Source: Paenibacillus doosanensis
Lineage (GTDB): Bacteria > Bacillota > Bacilli > Paenibacillales > NBRC-103111
Direction: 5' to 3'
Length of the DNA: 64,000 bases
Assembly (NCBI RefSeq): GCF_025060755.1
Contig: NZ_JANYUY010000001.1
Location: 522,628 to 586,627 of the forward strand
The notes under the pieces were generated by a model. The model made no database searches, was not told the DNA's origin, and saw only the letters and a list, made by a program, of their open reading frames with translations. A program made the position numbers and the translations under genes. Shown piece after piece: positions 53,087 through 61,506 of this stretch (its first letter is position 1; every line of letters begins with the position of its first letter).

Positions 53087-53965
53087 CTATATGTCCTTTT
53101 TGTTAAACATGTCAACATAAGCCATGTGCGGGAACAGCATAGGGTTGTTGACGAGCATAAGTAACTGATTTAGCTGAAAGTTGAAAGACAACAACGAGAC
53201 CTCTGTTTTTTTACCATTAATGCTACTCGTCACTTTGTAGCTGTCTATGGAACCCTTTATGTTGGAGGCATCGTAGATTAAATTTCCAGGAACCTCTGCG
53301 TCATTATGATTTAGGGCGCGATACCACTCGCCTAAAGTATTGATTCCCTGCTTACGATGAATATTGATCTTGTTATGCTCCGAATCTGCTTGCAATGCAA
53401 AATCAAATAATCCTATGTTTTTGTTATGCTCATTACCCAAGCAACAATAAATCAAGATTGGGCGTGTCGCAGTTTGTGTTTGGGGTTTCCCCCCCATATC
53501 CCCTGTAGCGATATAGCTGTGCATTCTAGCAACTGATTCCCGGGAAGCTTGCAGTCCTTTAATTGTATCTGCCCAAGTCTTCAAGGAATCATAAGAAGCA
53601 GATAAGCTCTTGCATTCCACTGCAACTGCTACCGCTTCAATAGGAATGAATTTTAATCGTCCTTTACGAAAAATATACGGAGTATAGATTTCATCCAAAA
53701 TCACTAAGTCTACCTCTGGAGAAACGTGTCCTTTTGAATCCATAATAAAAACGGATTGCTCCACCACGAATTTCTTGGGCACCATATGGACGAATAACTC
53801 TCTCCAAATATCTTCCCTAAAGCCGCCGATGGTACTGCCGTGCTTCTTAAATTTAAAGAGAAGTTGGCTCACCGTGGATTTTTCCAACTCGACATAGTTA
53901 CCAATAATTTCGTCTATTGTTTTTGTATCTGGTTCCAGTTGAATCTTTTCTTGTTTTTCCGACAT
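53087..53965 (-). CDS. DUF6602-like protein with PD-(D/E)XK nuclease signature, first gene of the cmr operon
   Basis: 292 residues. GGFREDIWRELFVHMVPKKF then VSPEVDLVILDEIYTP and FIPIEAVAVAVECKSLSAS follow the DUF6602 pattern and give a restriction-nuclease-like core: Glu51/Glu56 in the first helix, Asp86, and Glu117-x-Lys119. No CARF or SAVED domain is visible; the C-terminal 120 residues are unrecognised. GGGAGGG precedes the ATG. With 22 bases to cmr1 and the same strand it is almost certainly transcribed with the Cmr genes, so a role as ancillary nuclease is inferred. Confidence 0.82.
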   Translation of the reverse strand: MSEKQEKIQLEPDTKTIDEIIGNYVELEKSTVSQLLFKFKKHGSTIGGFREDIWRELFVHMVPKKFVVEQSVFIMDSKGHVSPEVDLVILDEIYTPYIFRKGRLKFIPIEAVAVAVECKSLSASYDSLKTWADTIKGLQASRESVARMHSYIATGDMGGKPQTQTATRPILIYCCLGNEHNKNIGLFDFALQADSEHNKINIHRKQGINTLGEWYRALNHNDAEVPGNLIYDASNIKGSIDSYKVTSSINGKKTEVSLLSFNFQLNQLLMLVNNPMLFPHMAYVDMFNKKDI

Positions 53966-54010
53966 TTATATCCCTCCCAAATAATTTAGAATTATATCCA
54001 AAATTATACT
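53966..54010 (-). promoter_or_regulatory. Probable promoter of the DUF6602-cmr operon
   Basis: Two TATAAT hexamers on the minus strand, at 53990-53995 and 54004-54009. The nearer one has CTGAAA 18 bases upstream as a moderate -35. Both lie within 45 bases of the ribosome site. Confidence 0.4.
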
Positions 54011-54184
54011 ACATTTTCAGTGTCTAATTTGCCTAAACCTTAAATTAAACCATATCAAATATTCGCCGAAAGCTGTGAGAACTATGACCTTTAGAAATAA
54101 AAAAGCAAAAAAGGAGAGCGGTACCAAAATAGATACAGCCCCCTTCTAACTTTAAGATTGTGGTTTAATAGCTTCCTCGTAAAA
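54011..54184. other. Intergenic region upstream of the DUF6602-cmr operon
   Basis: AT-rich, no direct repeats of CRISPR size, no open frame. An AAAAAAGCAAAAAAGG run at 54098-54115 may end the RHS remnant's old transcript. Confidence 0.3.
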
Positions 54185-54435
54185 AACACAACACCGGATT
54201 ATTCTGAACATAGGTGTAAAGGTTCAAAGATAACGGATTATCCACTTGCCCCTCATAGCTATCCTTATTAATAAACCGCCCTACACTTGGATCTTAATAC
54301 CATGCCCGCAAAGAGTATGTACTCCGAATCTCACTTACTCTTGGCAACTTCAATATTTCCTTACTCACCATACTGATAGGCATTTTTCACATTACCCAAC
54401 CGCCGCGGCAATTTTGAACGACATCTCCATGACCT
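54185..54435 (-). pseudogene. Remnant of an RHS-repeat core gene
   Basis: On the minus strand the reading DPSVGRFINKDSYEGQVDNP followed by LSLNLYTYVQNNPV (about 54190-54285) is the diagnostic RHS core end. Just upstream, GHGDVVQN, then after a frameshift NAYQYGE-stop-GNIEVAKSK-stop-DSEY, follows the usual order of the RHS core. At least three in-frame stops and one frame change show it is dead. The C-terminal toxin part and the long repeat part are gone. Confidence 0.8.
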
Positions 54436-54540
54436 TATACCGATAGTGCACGGAAATCAACACTAAGGTTTAACTTATCCATCAACAAACTACAAATCCC
54501 GCTCCTCCTTCCAAGCCACTCCATACCTCAAAAAACAACA
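54436..54540. other. Intergenic stretch
   Basis: No reliable feature; possibly further decayed RHS sequence. Confidence 0.25.
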
Positions 54541-54583
54541 ACAAAAATAGCCCCCGCTCATCGCAATGTGAGCGGAGGCCGCA
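54541..54583 (-). terminator. Terminator of the second sugar importer locus
   Basis: Minus strand CCTCCGCTCAC-ATTGCGAT-GAGCGGGGGC followed by TATTTTTGTTG, about 20 bases past the solute-binding-protein stop. Confidence 0.85.
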
Positions 54584-54600
54584 AGCCATAAATCTATTCC

Positions 54601-55917
54601 TTACTGATAATCCTTCGCCTTCTTCACCAGCTCGTCGTAAGCCGCTTCCGGCGCCATCTTGCCGAACATCACCTTTTCCCCGATGTCCTTGAAATCTTTG
54701 GCCGTATAGTTGCTCCAGCCTTTGGCTCCCGGGTTGAACGGCTGCGCGTCCGGGGAGACGTTCTTGATCAGCTCGATCTGCAGCTTGTCGGAAGCCGTCA
54801 GCTTCGGCGTCAAATAATCGAGCACTTTCTTCGATACGGGCACGCCGCGGGTCGTTCCGAGAATGTCGGCCGCTTCGGTGTCGTTAATGAACCAGTCGAT
54901 GAATTTCTTCGATTCCTCGACATATTTGGAGTCGGCGCTGATCGACCAGAACATCGACGGCTTGAGCCAGCCGCTGGACTGCGCCCCTTTTGGCTGCGTC
55001 ACCAGCGTATACGCTCCCGGCTTGACGCCTTCATAGCCCGGGAACAAGGCGGCGAAGCTGCGCTTCATCAGCACGGTGTCGTTGTTCATCAGATCGAGCT
55101 TGGCGTCGGATTCTTTATCGGTGCTGGCCACGTCGGGAGGCGGAACGACGCCGTCTTTTCTAAGCTCCGTATACTTGTTCACATAAGCCAGCCAAGTCGC
55201 TTTGTCGATGTTGAACTTGCCGTCCACCGTGATCGGGTAGCCTTTTCCTTGGCTGATCTGGTAAGCGGTATACATCGTATAATCGGCGGTGTAATCCATC
55301 AGCACATATTTATCTTTATCGAGCTTCGCCTTCGCGTCTTTGCCGAACTGGAAATATTGATCCCAGGTCCAGCCGTTGGCCGGAGGCGTAATGCCGAGCT
55401 TGTCCACGGCGTTTTTGTTGAAAACCATTCCCGTGGCGTTGTTGCCGAGTGGAATCGCATACAATTTATCTTTATATTTGCCCGAATCGACGAGCGACTT
55501 GTCGACATCCTCGGTATGAATGCCTTGCGACAAATCGGCCAGCTGGTTTCGGCCCGCGTATTCCGACAGCCAGGCCGGGTCCATCTGAATAATGTCCGGC
55601 GCGTTTTTGGCGGCAGCCTGGGTAGCCAGCTTATCGGCATATCCGTCAAATCCGGAAAATTCCGGCTCGAAGGTAACGTTCGGATGCTTTTTCGTATACG
55701 CGTCCAGCGCTTTTAATGTCGCATCATGTCTTGCTTGCGAGCCCCACCAAACGATTCTGAGCTTGACCGGCTTATCCCCGCTTCCCGCGGAAGCCCCCGC
55801 GTCGGCTGCGCTCTGCTGGCCGTTCGTATTCGAACCGCAGCCGGCCAGACTCGCGGCCACCAAAGCCGTTAAGGAAAGCAACCCCCATGTTCGCATCTGC
55901 TTTCTCATCTTTCCCAT
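54601..55917 (-). CDS. Sugar ABC transporter solute-binding lipoprotein
   Basis: 438 residues, lipobox LVAASLAGCGSNT near residue 27. Family 1 sugar-binding blocks: DKLGITPPANGWTWDQYFQF and ARHDATLKALDAYTKKHPNVTFEPEF. AAGGGG lies just ahead of the ATG at 55917; Met4 (55908) is an alternative with better spacing. It closes the gene set made of two permeases, a YesM-like kinase and a YesN-like regulator. Confidence 0.92.
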   Translation of the reverse strand: MGKMRKQMRTWGLLSLTALVAASLAGCGSNTNGQQSAADAGASAGSGDKPVKLRIVWWGSQARHDATLKALDAYTKKHPNVTFEPEFSGFDGYADKLATQAAAKNAPDIIQMDPAWLSEYAGRNQLADLSQGIHTEDVDKSLVDSGKYKDKLYAIPLGNNATGMVFNKNAVDKLGITPPANGWTWDQYFQFGKDAKAKLDKDKYVLMDYTADYTMYTAYQISQGKGYPITVDGKFNIDKATWLAYVNKYTELRKDGVVPPPDVASTDKESDAKLDLMNNDTVLMKRSFAALFPGYEGVKPGAYTLVTQPKGAQSSGWLKPSMFWSISADSKYVEESKKFIDWFINDTEAADILGTTRGVPVSKKVLDYLTPKLTASDKLQIELIKNVSPDAQPFNPGAKGWSNYTAKDFKDIGEKVMFGKMAPEAAYDELVKKAKDYQ

Positions 55918-56025
55918 ATCCCCTTCCTGTATCAGCAGGTTATTCTAACAAGTTTCATTATAATGACGTCAGGAAGCAAGAAAAATAAGAGTAATGAACA
56001 CATTTCTGTCACTATTGATCACAAC

Positions 56026-57630
56026 CTATTTTTTGCCGAGCTCGCTCGGGTTCATACCGTAATATTTTTTGAAAAGGGAGCTGAAATAAGGGACGTTCTT
56101 GTACCCTACCATCTCGGCGATTTCATAGATCATATGCCGTCCTTCAAGCAGCAGCGCCTTGGCTTTCTCCATCCGGACGCGGATGACGTAGTTGGTGAAG
56201 GTTTCGCCCATCGCCTTTTTGAATATTTGGTTCAAATAGTTGCGCGATAAGTAGAGCTGCTTGGATACATCCTCCAGATTGATTTCTTCGGGGTAGCGGC
56301 TGTGCGCATATTGAATCATAAATTCCACCGTATCCTTATGCCGCGAATTTTCGCTCCAGCCCCGGCTTGTGGAGATGACGCGAATTTTCTCCTTGAGCCA
56401 CCGCCCCAGCTCCCCCGCCGTCGCGATCCGGCTCACTTCCTGCGAAACCGTCTGTTCAGGGAACAATTCATCCAGCACAATACCCGTACTGTACAGAGAA
56501 TAGGCGAGTATCGTCCAAATCTCCAGGCATAAATACTGCACGTAAGCGGGCGATACGGATGCAGTCTCTCCCAGCTGCCGGACATACGATTCCACGATCG
56601 CATCCGTGGTCTCCTCTTTGGAATAGACGATCGCTTCGGCCAGCTCCTGGCAAAATTTGATCGGGCGGATCGCGATCTTGCTGTCCGCAGGCAGAACGCC
56701 GGATTGCGCGGGATCGGTCACCAGCGTCTGCTGCAGCAGATCGAGAAACGCCTCCTCCGTAGAATTGGATATTTCCTTCCAATGATCCGTAATCCCGCCG
56801 AACCCGGTCCGTATTTCCAGCTTCAAATAGGTTCGGACGCAGTCGGCCATCCGCTCCGCCGCGCGGCGTATGTCCCGCAACGCTTCTTCCCCGCTCATGT
56901 CCCGCTTCAGATGAAAAATGACCGCCGCATGATGGCTGTGCAGCTCGACGAATTCCGCCTCCGGCCAATGATCGGCCAGCAGCTCCCTGACGATATTGGC
57001 AAGCGCAAACCGGAACAAGTTCCAATCCGTCAAGGTCAAGTTGGAAATGCGCATCGTGCTCGCCAGCTCCATTCCCATCACGAGATGATATCTCTCGCTC
57101 CAATATTCTTTCTCCGACAGCTTCAAGCTTTCGTCCGCTACCGAACGGTCGAACGTGCCGGTAACGACCGCTTTCAGCCATTCCTTCTGCACGAACGGCT
57201 CGTACATTCTCAGCCTCCGCCTAATCTCTTCCTGCTCCAGCTCCTTAAGCTCTCTGGCTTCCAGCTCTTGAATGACGCGCTCCAGCACCGCGCGCAGTTC
57301 CTCCATCGTGACCGGCTTGGACAAATAATCGCTGACCTGAAGCCTAAGCGCCTGTCTCGCATACTGGAAATCCGAGTAGCCGCTCAAGATGACGATTTCT
57401 CCCGGAAACCGCTCGTTTCGCAGCTGCTCGATCATCTCCAGCCCGTTCATCACCGGCATATAAATATCGGTAATGACGATATCCGGATTCGTCTCCCGGA
57501 TGACGGCAAGCCCTTCCTCGCCGTCCATCGCTTCCCCGACCCACTCGGCCTCGAGCTGCTCCCACGGGATCGACTTGCGCATGCCGTCCAGCACTTGAAA
57601 ATCGTCGTCAATGATGAGAATCCGCCACAT
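56026..57630 (-). CDS. Response regulator with AraC output (YesN-like)
   Basis: 534 residues. Receiver domain with acidic DDDF, phospho-acceptor Asp in DIVITDIYMPVMNG and Lys in YLSKPVTM; a long middle region (about 135-420); C-terminal AraC double helix-turn-helix INLEDVSKQLYLSRNYLNQIFKKAMG and MIYEIAEMVGYKNVPYFSSLFKK. Typical partner of YesM kinases for sugar transporter control. The start overlaps the kinase gene by 23 bases. Confidence 0.93.
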   Translation of the reverse strand: MWRILIIDDDFQVLDGMRKSIPWEQLEAEWVGEAMDGEEGLAVIRETNPDIVITDIYMPVMNGLEMIEQLRNERFPGEIVILSGYSDFQYARQALRLQVSDYLSKPVTMEELRAVLERVIQELEARELKELEQEEIRRRLRMYEPFVQKEWLKAVVTGTFDRSVADESLKLSEKEYWSERYHLVMGMELASTMRISNLTLTDWNLFRFALANIVRELLADHWPEAEFVELHSHHAAVIFHLKRDMSGEEALRDIRRAAERMADCVRTYLKLEIRTGFGGITDHWKEISNSTEEAFLDLLQQTLVTDPAQSGVLPADSKIAIRPIKFCQELAEAIVYSKEETTDAIVESYVRQLGETASVSPAYVQYLCLEIWTILAYSLYSTGIVLDELFPEQTVSQEVSRIATAGELGRWLKEKIRVISTSRGWSENSRHKDTVEFMIQYAHSRYPEEINLEDVSKQLYLSRNYLNQIFKKAMGETFTNYVIRVRMEKAKALLLEGRHMIYEIAEMVGYKNVPYFSSLFKKYYGMNPSELGKK

Positions 57631-59377
57631 GGCTCTCCTCCTCCGCCTCTTCTAGATTATGAATGACAGGCAGAACGATCCTTACCAGCGTTCCCTGCCC
57701 GTCGAGATTGTGCAGCTGCACGCCGTACGGCGCTCCCAAATAAGCGGCGATACGCTCCTTGACGTTGCGGATGCCGTAGCCGCCCGTCCTCCGCTTCTTC
57801 TTCTCGCTCCAATCGGCCCGCAGCCCTACGCCGTTATCGTAAATTCGGAATTCGATACGCGGAGCGTTCCCTTCCCGTTCCGCTTCAATCCGTATTTCGC
57901 CCGTCCGGCGCCCGTGAAAGCCGTGAATAATGGCGTTCTCGACGAACGGCTGAAGCGTCAGCCGCGGGATATACAGCTCCTTCAGCGCCTCGTCCGCTTC
58001 AATCGAGTAAGTTAAGCCATCGCCCCAACGTATACTTTGAATTTGCAAGTACGATTCCACATGAACGAGCTCGTCCCGGATCGGAATCATCGTCTCCCCG
58101 TTGGACAGGCCGATGCGGAACATTTTGCCCATCAGCGATAAAATCCGGCTGATCTTCTCCTGCCCGGCCTCAATGGCGAGCCAGTTCAGCTGGTCAAGCG
58201 TATTGTATAGAAAATGCGGGTTGATCATCGCCTGCAGCGCCAAAATCTCGGCTTCGCGCTGGCGCTTATGCTGCGCTTTGAGCGATTGCAGCAGCTCCTC
58301 GATCCGCTCCATTTGCCGGCGGTACCCGTTAAACAAGCTGCCGAATTCATTCGTGTAATCCGACGGCAGGTGCGAGGCGGAGGCGCTTCCCGGAACCCGG
58401 TTCATAATCGCCAGCAGCTGCCGGATCGGCTTCGTAAATTGCCTGGACAGAAACAGCGTGAAGAACGAAGCGATGAAAATGGCGGATAAGCCTGCGGCGA
58501 CGAGCGCATAAGCGAGACGCACGCTGCCGTGAACGATGCTGCTCCACGGCGTCGCTTCGGCCAGAATCCAGTCCGAATGCGATTTGCTCCAGACGAGCAG
58601 CGCGTCGCCCCCGGCCGGTGCCGCCGGCAAGCGGAAGCTGCCGGATTTCTTCTCCGAGGCGCGAATCCGGCTCAGCTCCGAGTCGCCCAGCGTCAGGCCG
58701 CCGATCGCCGAGATCGTCTTGCCGCCGGCGTCGAGCAATATTCGGTTTCTCTGCTCCGTCTCGCCGCGGACCAGCTGCTCTATCGCCGAAGCCTTCACAT
58801 TAAGCACGAGCAATCCGTAATATTTGCCCGAGTTATTATATACTTTTCGCGCGAACCCGATAAAATGCTGCGGCCCCGTGTTCGTATCCAGCATATGATC
58901 GCCTATCCAGGCAAAATCGTTGCTCTTGACATCCGGATACCAGCTCTGCGACTGCACATCGCGAATATCGAGAAACTTCACGGGCGCCTGCGAATCGGTA
59001 AGCTCGGGATTTTCCATATACAAATAAATCGATTGAACCATCGTCGTGCTGTAGGTGATATTGGCCAGCATATTCAGCAGGTCCTTCTTGCGCCGGAGCC
59101 GCTCGAAGGAATCCTTCTCCAGCGGGTTATAGCCGACGGTATCGATATTGCGCGCCGCCGCAAGCGACATCTGCTCGATCGACTGGCGCTGAATGTCGAG
59201 CTGCTTGTTCAGCTCCCCCAGCAAATCCTGCTGGTAATAAGACGTATTATCGGCGAGCTCCCGGGAAGTGATGCTGTAGCTGATCCAGGTGAAAATAAGC
59301 AGCAGGGCGGCAATAAATACCGCGAAGCTGCCGAAAAACAATCGATCGATCCTTACCCTCTTAAGCAGGCTCGTCAC
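57608..59377 (-). CDS. Sensor histidine kinase, YesM/LytS-type (HPK7)
   Basis: 589 residues: membrane helix near residue 15-32, extracellular sensor (about 35-290), second membrane helix near 295-315, HAMP-like linker SRQFTKPIRQLL, then His in INPHFLYNTLDQLNWLAIEA and an ATPase domain with PRLTLQPFVENAIIHGFHGR and GYGIRNVKERI. Phosphorylates the regulator encoded next, in response to an extracellular carbohydrate cue. Confidence 0.93.
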   Translation of the reverse strand: MTSLLKRVRIDRLFFGSFAVFIAALLLIFTWISYSITSRELADNTSYYQQDLLGELNKQLDIQRQSIEQMSLAAARNIDTVGYNPLEKDSFERLRRKKDLLNMLANITYSTTMVQSIYLYMENPELTDSQAPVKFLDIRDVQSQSWYPDVKSNDFAWIGDHMLDTNTGPQHFIGFARKVYNNSGKYYGLLVLNVKASAIEQLVRGETEQRNRILLDAGGKTISAIGGLTLGDSELSRIRASEKKSGSFRLPAAPAGGDALLVWSKSHSDWILAEATPWSSIVHGSVRLAYALVAAGLSAIFIASFFTLFLSRQFTKPIRQLLAIMNRVPGSASASHLPSDYTNEFGSLFNGYRRQMERIEELLQSLKAQHKRQREAEILALQAMINPHFLYNTLDQLNWLAIEAGQEKISRILSLMGKMFRIGLSNGETMIPIRDELVHVESYLQIQSIRWGDGLTYSIEADEALKELYIPRLTLQPFVENAIIHGFHGRRTGEIRIEAEREGNAPRIEFRIYDNGVGLRADWSEKKKRRTGGYGIRNVKERIAAYLGAPYGVQLHNLDGQGTLVRIVLPVIHNLEEAEEESHVADSHH

Positions 59378-59426
59378 GATGCTCCCCCCTCTGTCCTCCG
59401 CTGCGCCTCAAACCGCCCTTATGCAG

Positions 59427-59458
59427 AAAAAAGCTGCCGTAACAAGCAGCTTTCCCGC
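59427..59458 (-). terminator. Terminator or attenuator between permeases and kinase
   Basis: Minus strand AAAGCTGC-TTGTTACG-GCAGCTTTTTT. It lies between the MalG-type permease and the histidine kinase gene, so the regulators may be transcribed at a lower or separate level. Confidence 0.85.
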
Positions 59459-59485
59459 TATAATCGTTATGATGGCAGCCTCATT

Positions 59486-60331
59486 TTACCCCTTCACCGC
59501 ACCCGACGCAATGCCGTCGACGAAATGCTTCTGAGCCATGAAGAACAAAATGAGCGACGGTACGACGGAGACCAAAGACATCGCCAGCAGCTGTCCCCAA
59601 GGCAGCGCCGACTGGCTGTCCACGAACAGCTTGAGCGCGAGGCCCACCGTATACTTGTCCACGGAATTGATGTACAGCAGATGGCCGAAGAAATCGTCCC
59701 AGTTCCACAGGAAGCAGTAGATCATGACCGTAACCAGCGCCGGTTTGGTGAGCGGCAAAATAATGCGCCAATAGATGCCGAACCAGCTGCAGCCGTCCAT
59801 CTTGGCCGATTCGTCGAGATCTTTGGGCAGGCCGCGGATAAACTGGACGAGCAGGAAGATAAAGAACGGGCCGCCGATCCCTCCCGCCAGCGCATGGGGA
59901 ACGTAAAACGGCAAATACGTGTTGACCCATCCCCACGCATTAAACATAATGTACTGCGGCACCAGGGTAACTTGAGTCGGAAGCATCAGCGTCACCATCA
60001 GAATCGAGAACCAGAAGTTTTTGAGCGGAAAATCGAGCCTTGCAAATCCGAACGCGACCAGGCTGCAGGAGAGCACCGACGTAATCAGCACGCCTGCGAT
60101 CAATTCGAACGTATTCATATAGAAATGGGTGAACGTGTACTTCGGAATCGCCGTCCAGCCTTCGGTGAAATTGCTCCACAGCCAATGCGTCGGAAACAAA
60201 GAAGGCGAGCTCATCTCATCATTCGATTTGAACGCTGCACCGACCCACCACAGAACAGGGTAGATCATGACCAGACTGAACAAGGTTAGCAGCACATGCG
60301 ATCGGATCGATCGGCGCACAGTTAGATTCAT
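59486..60331 (-). CDS. Carbohydrate ABC transporter permease (MalG/YesQ type)
   Basis: 281 residues, six membrane helices, EAA loop DESAKMDGCSWFGIYWRIILP near residue 175. Opens with VMIYPVLWWVGAAFKSNDEM, the usual MalG start. The start overlaps the previous permease stop by four bases. Confidence 0.93.
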   Translation of the reverse strand: MNLTVRRSIRSHVLLTLFSLVMIYPVLWWVGAAFKSNDEMSSPSLFPTHWLWSNFTEGWTAIPKYTFTHFYMNTFELIAGVLITSVLSCSLVAFGFARLDFPLKNFWFSILMVTLMLPTQVTLVPQYIMFNAWGWVNTYLPFYVPHALAGGIGGPFFIFLLVQFIRGLPKDLDESAKMDGCSWFGIYWRIILPLTKPALVTVMIYCFLWNWDDFFGHLLYINSVDKYTVGLALKLFVDSQSALPWGQLLAMSLVSVVPSLILFFMAQKHFVDGIASGAVKG

Positions 60332-61293
60332 TTCTTCCCATTCCCTTCCGTTTCATAGAATACCCAATATTTAGACGAGGCAAAAATGGCGGCCGTGGCG
60401 ATGCCTATGATGACCAGCAGAATCCACGCCAAGGCGGAGGCGTAGCCCATGTCGTAGCGCGAAAACGCGCGATCGTACAAATACAGCGCATACATGTACG
60501 TCGAATTGACCGGCCCTCCCTTAGTAATAATGAATGCCTGCGTGAACATCTGGAACGAGCCGATCGTCTGCAGCACCAGATTGAACAGCAGCACCGGAGA
60601 CAGCATCGGCAGCGTAATCCGGACAAACTGCCGCATTTTGGAGGCTCCGTCCACCGAAGAAGCTTCGTACAGCTCCGCAGGAATCTGCTTGAGACCTGCC
60701 AGGAAAATGACCATCGAAGAGCCGAACTGCCAGGCGACCAGAATGATCAAGGTGCCGAGCGCCGTGCCCGGACTGCTGATCCAGCTGATGCCTTTAATGC
60801 CGGCAAAGCTGAGCAGCTTGTTGATAAAGCCGTCGATGCCGAACATATTTTTCCACAGGACAGCCACGGCGATGCTGCTTCCGATGAGCGAAGGCAAATA
60901 GATCAGCGTTCTGTAGAAGGAAATCCCTTTAATCTTCTTATTGAGCGCAATAGCGACCAGCAGGGCGCTGATCAGCTTCAGCGGAACCGACAGCACTACG
61001 AAAGAAAGCGTAATTTTGAGCGACTGCCGGAACGTATCGTCGTCGGCGAAGATTCTCTCGTAATTTCTGAGGCCCACCCAATCGGGCGGATCGAGCAGCG
61101 TAAATTTGGTGAAGGAGTAATACACCGATTGCAGCATCGGCCACAGCGTTAACAGCAAAAATCCGAGCAGCCACGGCGAAATGAACAAATATCCGGCAAT
61201 CGGCGATTCCCAGCGGCCTTTCAGCGAGAAGGCGGAAGTCCGTTTGCGGGCGGTTTTCGAAGAGGAGAGTGAGGTTGTCGAAGAATTCATCAT
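60328..61293 (-). CDS. Carbohydrate ABC transporter permease (MalF/YesP type)
   Basis: 321 residues, cytoplasmic tail of about 30 residues then six membrane helices, EAA loop EASSVDGASKMRQFVRITLP near residue 225. First gene of the second importer locus. No ATPase is encoded in this locus, so an MsmX-like shared ATPase is needed. Confidence 0.93.
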   Translation of the reverse strand: MMNSSTTSLSSSKTARKRTSAFSLKGRWESPIAGYLFISPWLLGFLLLTLWPMLQSVYYSFTKFTLLDPPDWVGLRNYERIFADDDTFRQSLKITLSFVVLSVPLKLISALLVAIALNKKIKGISFYRTLIYLPSLIGSSIAVAVLWKNMFGIDGFINKLLSFAGIKGISWISSPGTALGTLIILVAWQFGSSMVIFLAGLKQIPAELYEASSVDGASKMRQFVRITLPMLSPVLLFNLVLQTIGSFQMFTQAFIITKGGPVNSTYMYALYLYDRAFSRYDMGYASALAWILLVIIGIATAAIFASSKYWVFYETEGNGKK

Positions 61294-61506
61294 TGTAGCC
61301 CACCTTTAGTTTACAAAGTCGCTTGTCTCTTGCTTACAAGTATAAGAGAAGGCGGCGGGCTCTAAAATGAGGGGAATGAACACTTCTTTTTCAAAATTGA
61401 ACAATGAGATCATCGTACGGGACCCTCCTTCACAGCAAAAAGCCCCCCTCTCTGCCGCGGCAGAACGGAAGACTTGACGATGTCCATTTGGTATAAACGC
61501 CCCGGT
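61294..61506. promoter_or_regulatory. Upstream region of the second importer locus
   Basis: About 210 bases that should hold the importer promoter and the end of the 7TMR kinase transcript. Minus strand TTCTGCCGCGGCAGA with GGGGGGCTTTTTGC just after could form a weak terminator for the kinase at 61507. Confidence 0.35.

Noticed and set aside
44900..54600. CRISPR array linked to the cmr genes
   Set aside because: I looked for 28-37 base direct repeats with regular spacing on both strands around the operon and found none.
58529..60289. Plus-strand open frame of 586 codons
   Set aside because: Antisense to the histidine kinase and permease, spans their boundary, no recognisable motif.
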